A DNA stretch of 64,000 nt, from positions 106,943 to 170,942 of the forward strand of contig QWDQ01000058.1 of NCBI GenBank assembly GCA_003868215.1. The letters are read 5' to 3'. Each line of letters starts with the position of its first letter. Positions within the stretch are counted from its first letter, which is position 1. Shown piece by piece: positions 57,415 to 64,000 of the stretch. Origin of the DNA: Pseudophaeomoniella oleicola. Lineage: Eukaryota; Ascomycota; Eurotiomycetes; Phaeomoniellales; Phaeomoniellaceae. The translations under genes and the position numbers were made by a program. A model generated the notes under the pieces. That model was not told the origin of the DNA, did no database searches, and saw only the letters and a program-made list of their open reading frames with translations.

Positions 57415-58311
57415 TCATTTCTTTCCTTTCTTTCCACTCTTTTCTTCTTTCGCAAACCCAGCCTTCACAAGCACTTCTCTCGCGACGCCGTTGATACATC
57501 GAAACCGCTCCGGTCCGAGCTTGACACCGCCATACCACCTGGTGACGACTACGACAACGTTCCAGACATCCATTAGTTGCATTAAATGCAATAGTCGCCC
57601 TCCTGCAGCTGTCTCGCCATCGTCATCGCAATCTTGAACAACGATACCAGTATCTGGCTCTTGAATCCGCCAAGCAGATATGTTGTGGGTTGCACTGGCG
57701 ACCTTCTTGTTTGTGCTCAGTAGATGCGAAATATACGAAGATGCCAAGGGCTTGTTGTTACATGCAACACAATGGGCGAGGAACGTGGACTTGTTGACCG
57801 TGAGGGGTTCCGAAAGGATCCAACTGGGGGGCGATGCGCCGGGAGGGAGTATTGATGCATAAGGGTCTAAGGCCAGGTTACCCAATGTCGCACCACCGGT
57901 GGTGGTTGTAACAGACTTCTCTTCAACAGCTTCTTGAGCGTCGGTGTCATGACCGGTCGTCCCATGGTTGTTATCTTGTTCAAGCTCCTCTAATTGAGCG
58001 CTCGCCTCTTCGATCAGATCGAACAGACACACCTGACCAGGTTGCCAGACCCGAATCAGGATATCCTCGAGCACCTGCACAGCGACTCTTCCCTCTCCTT
58101 TATGGTGATCTGCAACCGAAGCGGTCCCATCGATGTGCGGCGGAAGCTCCGGGTATGTGTCAGGGAAGGAGACGCGGAAGGAAAAGGCTCTATTCGGCAG
58201 GCGCAGCGTGGTCACCGTCTTTGATGCATCCTCAGAGACAACCTCAAGCGTTGAGGGATCGTATATGGCGTTTATGGAAATGATCTCTTCCTCGAGCGTC
58301 TCATTTGGCAT
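57415..58311 (-). CDS. YIH1: Yih1/IMPACT homologue (RWD plus UPF0029 domains)
   Basis: Regulator of amino-acid-starvation signalling: yeast Yih1 competes with Gcn2 for Gcn1 and dampens Gcn2 kinase activation, in the cytosol. Single exon, 298 residues from ATG 58311. An in-frame ATG at 58383 would add 24 residues, but the RWD domain begins at MPNETLEEEIISINAIYDP, favouring the inner start. The RWD domain covers about residues 1-110, with YPELPP. An acidic/Gln-rich linker follows. The UPF0029 (Impact) domain covers about 175-285: FLAHCVACNN, ATHNISAWRI, DCDDDGETAAGGRLLHLMQ and VVVTRWYGGVKLGPERF are signature blocks. The C-terminus is Lys-rich. Confidence 0.93.
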   Translation of the reverse strand: MPNETLEEEIISINAIYDPSTLEVVSEDASKTVTTLRLPNRAFSFRVSFPDTYPELPPHIDGTASVADHHKGEGRVAVQVLEDILIRVWQPGQVCLFDLIEEASAQLEELEQDNNHGTTGHDTDAQEAVEEKSVTTTTGGATLGNLALDPYASILPPGASPPSWILSEPLTVNKSTFLAHCVACNNKPLASSYISHLLSTNKKVASATHNISAWRIQEPDTGIVVQDCDDDGETAAGGRLLHLMQLMDVWNVVVVVTRWYGGVKLGPERFRCINGVAREVLVKAGFAKEEKSGKKGKK

Positions 58312-58855
58312 TGTTATGTCGTCTGTGTGGAGAGGAAGTGTGAGTGTGGAGATGAAGTGAGGACGCAATTGGGTTTCGTGCATTCCGAGGATGGCATAGT
58401 TGAATTGTGAAATCGGCTGCGGACTTCATTGTATAACAGTATACTCTATGAGATCTATCCTGGTGACTTTCAAGTACATGGAAGCGAACCTATGTTTCTA
58501 CAATTCGGTTTATGATGTAGTAAGGACAGGTTTTGGGAGGGCTATGCGTTGAAGCCATGTAAGGTATGTGTTGCAGGCCATTGTGAGGAATAAAATTTAT
58601 TCGCTGTTCCGCCATACCGGATGTTACCCGAGATGCCTAAAAGATCACAGTTCAGGCTTCAACATGAGAATGACCATTTGTCCAGGTAGAATTGTTTACA
58701 GTCATATATTCATATATCATTTGATATGTATAGAATCGTACTTGCGTACCTAGGGTATATACATTATATACATCAAGGAGCTTTTAGTAATCTTCCTTAT
58801 GTTTTTTCGAGGTGTCCATGACTGCAAGTTCCACAGGTTGTGCTTAGAGTAGCAC
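58312..58855. other. intergenic: YIH1 promoter and permease gene 3' flank
   Basis: 544 bp between two leftward genes; AT-rich near 58685-58790. No gene seen. Confidence 0.5.
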
Positions 58856-60197
58856 CTATTCGGTACGCTTGATAGGGATGGCCCTTCTCCTGCTACGAAC
58901 ACTGCGACGTTCCAATGCCCTCTTTTTAAAGTTGGTCGTCGCAGTATCAAGGAAGTCTGCAGGCAGGCCAAAGTCTGGTGTACCGCCTAGAGTGCCTAGG
59001 ATGTCGCCGATGTAGTTCATTGGCGTGACTCCGGCCTCAAAGACCTCGCCCCAACCGTTAAGGATACCACTGACGACACGAAGACCGGCGTGGTAGATGT
59101 TTTGGATCGCAGGCTCGAAACCACCTTGCTCAGCATAGAACAGATTGTCGACGTCGGATTCACCAGGGAAAGGACGGTCAAAGTCGGAGAAGGTACGCAT
59201 GACGATGATACGGCTGAAATCAGTGAGGTTTGCAGCTGAGGAGCGGAGAAGAGCTTCGAGCGAGGCATTATCTTCCTGAGCTGTGGCACAATAGACGCCA
59301 CTTCCGTTGGTGTAGAGCGTGGTAGTGTTCTCGAATGCTTCCGAGAGCAGGGTGCCAGAATAGTAGACATCTGACGTTACGCCATCGCAGGCAATAACGC
59401 TCGGGCCTGCAGTTGCCGCAGTATACATATCATCTGTAGCGTAATTGGCACGATAAGCAATAGCATCGGCTGAGTCAGTCAGGTTTGCACTGCTAGCGAA
59501 ACCAACAGCATAGTCACGTAGTGCCTCGTTGACCTCGAAAACCTCAGTGCCGTAGATGTTCTGCGGATATTCGGTGGGAGAGTCGGCGCCGAGAGGTATG
59601 TAGCCAGTTGTGAAATTGTCCGGGATCTCTCTGGCGTCAAACTCATATTGCAGGGCAACCTGAATGGCATACTTGGCGAAAGACACACCACCCAAGGTAC
59701 CAACCTTGGGATTGACACCTGCAATACCGGCAATCATAAAGTACGTCTTGCTCAGATCGAACATAGGTGAGAAAGCCAGGGCCGTGATGGTTGTTGCAGC
59801 GTTGATCTCGCTCTCACCGGTGGTAAGCAGACAGATTTCACCATCAGCTGTGCAGTGGATATCAGGGTAGAGCGGCGAGAATCCAGGCACGGTAATGTTC
59901 TGTAGCGAGTCAGTGCAAGGATACCGCAATAGAACCAGGCGGATTTACCTGTGCGATGATGTCGAACTCTGGAATGCCATACCAGACCTCGGTCTCCGGT
60001 CCGAACTATAGAGTGGTCAGCATAAGCCATTTGTTTGATTCGGCAACGGGACTGACCATGCTAATGATGACAACCTTCGGTGCCATTGCATCGGTTCGCT
60101 TGTAGACCGGACCTCTCTGAACGAGAGGGTTAGCGAGAGCTGGAGCGATGGTTGCCAGGACAGCAACGAAGCTGCCAATGCTTTTCAACAACTGCAT
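58856..60197 (-). CDS. purine nucleoside permease (NUP family)
   Basis: Family defined by Candida NUP, associated with purine nucleoside uptake; the fold resembles nucleoside phosphorylases, so an extracytoplasmic binding or enzymatic role is possible. Three exons, 60197-60057, 60005-59949 and 59899-58856, introns 51 and 49 nt; 413 residues. A signal peptide is evident (LLKSIGSFVAVLATIAPALA). Conserved blocks are PKVVIISMFGPETEVWYGIPEF, FSPLYPDIHC, YFMIAGIAGVNPKVGTLGGVSFAKYAIQVALQYEFDAREIP in part, IACDGVTSDVYYSGTLLSEAF and RIIVMRTFSDFDRPFPGESD. It has no multi-helix membrane core, only the N-terminal hydrophobic segment. The first intron has a less common GTCAGT donor, supported by the conserved ISM-FGPE join. 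Confidence 0.93.
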
Positions 60198-63100
60198 CTT
60201 GACGTTTGAGAGCGTACAGCAACAGCGAGAGCAAACCTGAGGAGAAGGACAGGGGCGTGAGAAAGAAGCAACGAAGGGAAAAGACAGGAACAACTACAGC
60301 TACTTGTACTTGAGAGCTTCATCATGATCTCCGTAGCTCTGAGATCTGCATTGGCGCGCAAAAAAAAGCTCGTACCTGCACGGCAGCTGGAGGACAATGA
60401 TAGCGATCAGACCAATAGTAGCGGTCAGTGGCTGCTGGGGTTACCAGAAACGGGTATCGGGGATCTATAGTTGAGTGGAAACATCCAGGAACTTGCAGGT
60501 CGGGGTTCCCAACTGCGATGTTTCCTTATCTTTCTTCATCCCGAGGGACCAATGGGACCAATGGAGAGAGCAACAGTTGTGGAACAGCTGTTCATGACGA
60601 AGCTCTAGAAGCTCATCCAACATGGACAAAGAAAACATAATCGAAGACCAAGCTGCAAGTATCGCTGATAAAGCTAAGAAGGATGGGGATTCATATCGAG
60701 GATGCCACCTTGGATCATGATTTTGGCCGGGGCTTGACCCAGATTAGCTACTGAATCGATGTTCGGCCCTGGCCAAGCTCTTGGAACACTTTAGCCACGA
60801 TAAAAAAATCAGTCATTTTATGAAGTCATTGTCTGACCGAAGGCACGGATCTTGAAGGTTTGTTGTCCGTATGATACTGTAGAGATAACAGTTCATTTGA
60901 AGCTTTATAAGGATCCATCGACATAATCTACTAAGGTACCTACTCGCCGTACATAGTCCTAGTTACTACGTAGTACAGCATATAATTGTAGTTCTACCTT
61001 AGTATCCAGCCCAGCACGTGTTTACCTGCCTGAATTGGAAGGACTGGAAAGCACCGGAGCCAACGGAGTCCACCGAAATCCTCATCGTTATCATTCTTGT
61101 CATTCTTCGGTTTTTGTCAGCCTCACCGGTTCGCCTGGACTAACAATACCATAGTACTCACGTGGTGGGTTATATTACTATCAACGCATTGGAATGCTGT
61201 CAATGAGAAGTTGCAACTTGAAGCGACAGCGTGAATGAATATTGACAATACTCTGTATATCGAAGTCATACCTGGTACAGATATTGACAGAACTTTACCA
61301 TTGTATATGCCAGCCAACACTGCCAGACTGATCACATCTACTACCTTACAGCAGGCTCAGCAGATTCGGAGGTGGCCGTGACTCAGCATACCTCTGACGT
61401 GAGCGATACAACCTGTAGAAAGCACATCTTCAGCACCAGCTGTGGCCGGTATAGCTACTATGTATTTCCACAAACATTTTATTCCATAGCAACCATTGCG
61501 GACGAGTGCCAATATGTATTTCTCAAATAGTGCTGTTTACCAATAGCTGTTGTTGTTCTTGTCAAACCTCCTGATCATACAATCTATATATCATTCTGCA
61601 CCTATTGTCTATCGCTGGCAAGGGCGCAGACATTCAGAGGTTGCTGAATCGAAAGATTTCAGACACGAGATGCGGACCAACAGTCGTCCTTGGCAGTGAC
61701 GGTGGCTATATATCCTGATACGCGGCGCTTGGGACCTACCAGTTTATTGGACATACTCGGTTGGCTCAATGTGTGAAGAATGAGAGAGGGTCATACCTAA
61801 GGACATACATCCGCACAGACTCGTCACTGCTGCGCTTGAGAACGCGTCGTCCAGTAGTAAATCTGATGGTAGCGAGGATCACACTGTGCATGTCCCCCAT
61901 GAGAGTTCGGTCTTGCGCTTGCTCTCCCTTTTGATACTACCGAATATCTAACGAACGCTGTTGTCGCAGGCATGTAGCACCGTAAGCTTAGTTTAGATGA
62001 GTATGTCGATGCGCCGTGTCCTTATGAGGTGCTTCAATCTATTTCAAGATAGAGCCATCAGCAGCCACTACTGAAGCGCCACAGGCGTAGTAGAGACTGG
62101 GCTGCGACGAACAAAAAAGGGCGGGCGGCTCTCGAAAGCAGGTGTTTCTTGGTAGTCACACCGGGTGTGGGCTTCAACAGCAGTAGTGAATGTGTCGCAG
62201 GTGAGTGTGCGCCATCTTGTCTCTCACATATCCCTTTCGCTCAGAGAAATCTATTGCCTATCCAGATGCTCTTGCCGCGCGTGGCTGAAGCACAGTCATG
62301 ATGTTGACGCGGTTGGGTAGATATTCTCATATAACCATAGAACGAAGCAACGGACGTAGTGTGCGAAGAGTTGGGTGTCGTTGGTGATTGGGCTCAGGTC
62401 ACACCGACTGGAACTGCGATGGTTTCAGATTTCTACACCGGTCAACTGGCTCGCTGGAGAATAGCCAGTGGTAGTACAAGGGTTACCGGTCAAGTGGGAG
62501 TTGTGGGGAAAGATCACTACCTAGAATCACCCCTGACCGCCTAATGTACCATGTAGCCTGCCTGTGTTAGACTGTGTTACCTGAGAATTAGGTGGAAATC
62601 CTCCAGGAGTCTTCAGTTGCTTTAGGTAAGGCCTACCCCAAGGAGACCGCAATGTCAACCCCTAAGCATGCCAGGGTGCCCTGTAAGAGGCCGCCATATG
62701 GACAATCGGCCTCTAAAATCTCATCCCTGTCCCGAAAACTGCCCGAGTAGGCAAGATGATTGGATCAACGTTGGTAATGACCGATAGAAAGACCTATCCA
62801 GTCAACTTCCAGATCTCACCTCTCTTACCAACACCATCCTCTAAAGGGAAGGCTTTATGCGCGGTAGATCTTGAACAGGGATTTTCTCCCAATGTTTCGC
62901 GTAATAGTAACAACAAGCTGTATGAGCGCCCCTGAGGAAGAGACACACTTTTCTATCCAGTCCTTCACCTTCTAGTTCGTGAAATTCAGGCACAACTCCG
63001 CTCTGGCCGTTCCGCCATCACACGTTTTTAAGCCACTCGGCTTGCTTCATTCAGGAGCAATCCACCATCCGTGCTTCATTTGCTTGACCTTGTCGATACG

Positions 63101-63952
63101 ATGTTGCCTCTCACTGGTCCGGCCTGGATGTCTAGCTGGAGAGAACGTTGCAATAACGCGTCTAGTCTTGTATGCAGGAACAAGCTGCGAAGAGTGTGAT
63201 CCAATAGCATCCATGTTTCACTTCTCCCTTGTTGACGATCCTCATCCGTTGACCCTCAATTGAAACTTCGTTTCTCTGAAGCTTAGAGATATAAGGCCTC
63301 TTCGTTTCCCCAGCCTCTCTTTGATTGACCTTTTCATTCAATAAGTCACGACTTGAAGTTTGAACATCTCCTTGACATCCACGGGCTAGACCCTTCTTGT
63401 TTTCTCATCATTCCTTTGTGCTGTTGCTCTACCGTCTCGCCTGTGGCAGACAACGACATCTCCTTGAACGACAAGGACTTCGATTGTGCTTGCTGAACTT
63501 CCATTCACTGTCATTGAAACATTTGACAAAGACTTCGATCCAACCAAAGGTATTGTATGCCACATTTTGTCTCTGATGCTATCACATCTTTCCTTGAATT
63601 GTACTGCGACCAACAATGGCCCTTGTTCTCATTCATATACCCTTTGATGCCTTTTTGCTCTCTTGCTGCAGAAAAGCGACATAAATAGCTGCAAAGGGAC
63701 CCCAACATCTTTAGTGCGTTCTTCATACTGCACTTGCTTTCAAACTATCTTACAAAACTTACTCAACTGAACACCGCTCGTCGCTAATACCGTCTCTAGC
63801 ACAATTAACAACAGCTTCTACAGCAATCATCTACCCAAGAGCTCGCACACAGATAATCTGTTACTTCGTCTGGTACGGAGTAGTCAAGAACGAAAAAGTT
63901 CAAATTTCAAACAAGAACTCTGTCAATACTTCGACTGCAACTTCTGTACAAA
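60198..63952. other. 3.7 kb gene-poor region upstream of two divergent genes
   Basis: Between the permease (minus) and the partial right-edge gene (plus). It includes TACTACGTAGTA copy 6 (60964-60975). Open frames are short and unrecognised. The last ~600 bp are pyrimidine-rich on the plus strand, consistent with a strong plus-strand promoter and 5' leader. Confidence 0.5.
60964..60975. repeat. palindrome TACTACGTAGTA, copy 6
   Basis: Perfect copy about 770 bp upstream of the permease start codon. Confidence 0.9.
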
Positions 63953-64000
63953 ATGGTTGCTTCATCAAACATGGTTGGCCTTTTGGCTACACTCTCTTCC
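63953..64000 (+). CDS. partial secreted protein, first 16 codons
   Basis: The window ends inside this frame. It reads MVASSNMVGLLATLSS, the start of a likely signal peptide. The ATG has AAA just before it, a good fungal context, and follows a long C/T- and A-rich leader. Nothing can be said about the mature protein. Confidence 0.55.
   Translation, partial: MVASSNMVGLLATLSS

Noticed and set aside
1-64000. A metabolic or defence gene cluster, transposon, CRISPR array or integrated virus
   Set aside because: No backbone biosynthetic enzyme, transposase, reverse transcriptase, long terminal repeats, capsid or polymerase gene, or regularly spaced repeat array was seen.

Overview
This 64 kb window is nuclear DNA of a filamentous ascomycete (Pezizomycotina). 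Genes are separated by 0.5-4.5 kb. Introns are short (46-136 nt) with GT/AG ends. The gene set (NmrA, RTA1-like protein, DUF1996 secreted protein, LCCL membrane protein, complex I 78 kDa subunit with its fungal C-terminus) is typical of that group. I cannot assign genus or class from sequence alone. I see no bacterial features, CRISPR, rRNA or transposon ORF.

Layout, left to right: a membrane-anchored GH16 glucanase (minus); a multipass membrane protein with a C-terminal GRAM/PH-like region, probably DUF3292 (minus); APC/C TPR subunit Cut9/CDC16 (minus), head to head with splicing factor YJU2 (plus); TRA1, a 3,823-residue SAGA/NuA4 pseudokinase filling 10.8-22.5 kb (minus); PP2A B56 subunit RTS1 with eight exons (minus), head to head with TFIIIC subunit TFC1/sfc1 (plus); an unnamed nuclear-looking protein with a full D-box, a KEN box and a SUMO-interaction-like motif (minus); an RTA1-family 7-TM protein (minus); an LCCL-domain membrane protein (minus); NmrA (minus); mitochondrial complex I 78 kDa subunit (minus); a DUF1996 secreted protein (minus); an ankyrin-tailed L-asparaginase (plus); a Yih1/IMPACT homologue (minus); a purine nucleoside permease (minus); and the first 16 codons of a probable secreted protein at the right edge (plus).

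Most genes are unrelated housekeeping functions and do not form an operon-like or biosynthetic cluster. Two loose themes are present. One is cell-cycle control: CDC16, PP2A-B56 and the D-box/KEN protein. The other is nitrogen and amino-acid handling: NmrA, L-asparaginase, Yih1 and purine nucleoside permease. I infer no physical linkage of function from this.

The most unusual non-genic signal is a perfect 12-bp palindrome, TACTACGTAGTA, present at least six times and always between genes. It is accompanied by related TAC/GTA- and GGTACC-type palindromes. Other points are a strong G-quadruplex-type tract at 34.7 kb, a degenerate tRNA-like element followed by a T-run at 56.5 kb, and a 4.4 kb gene-poor gap between two convergent genes. 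I did not find a convincing novel multi-gene system.
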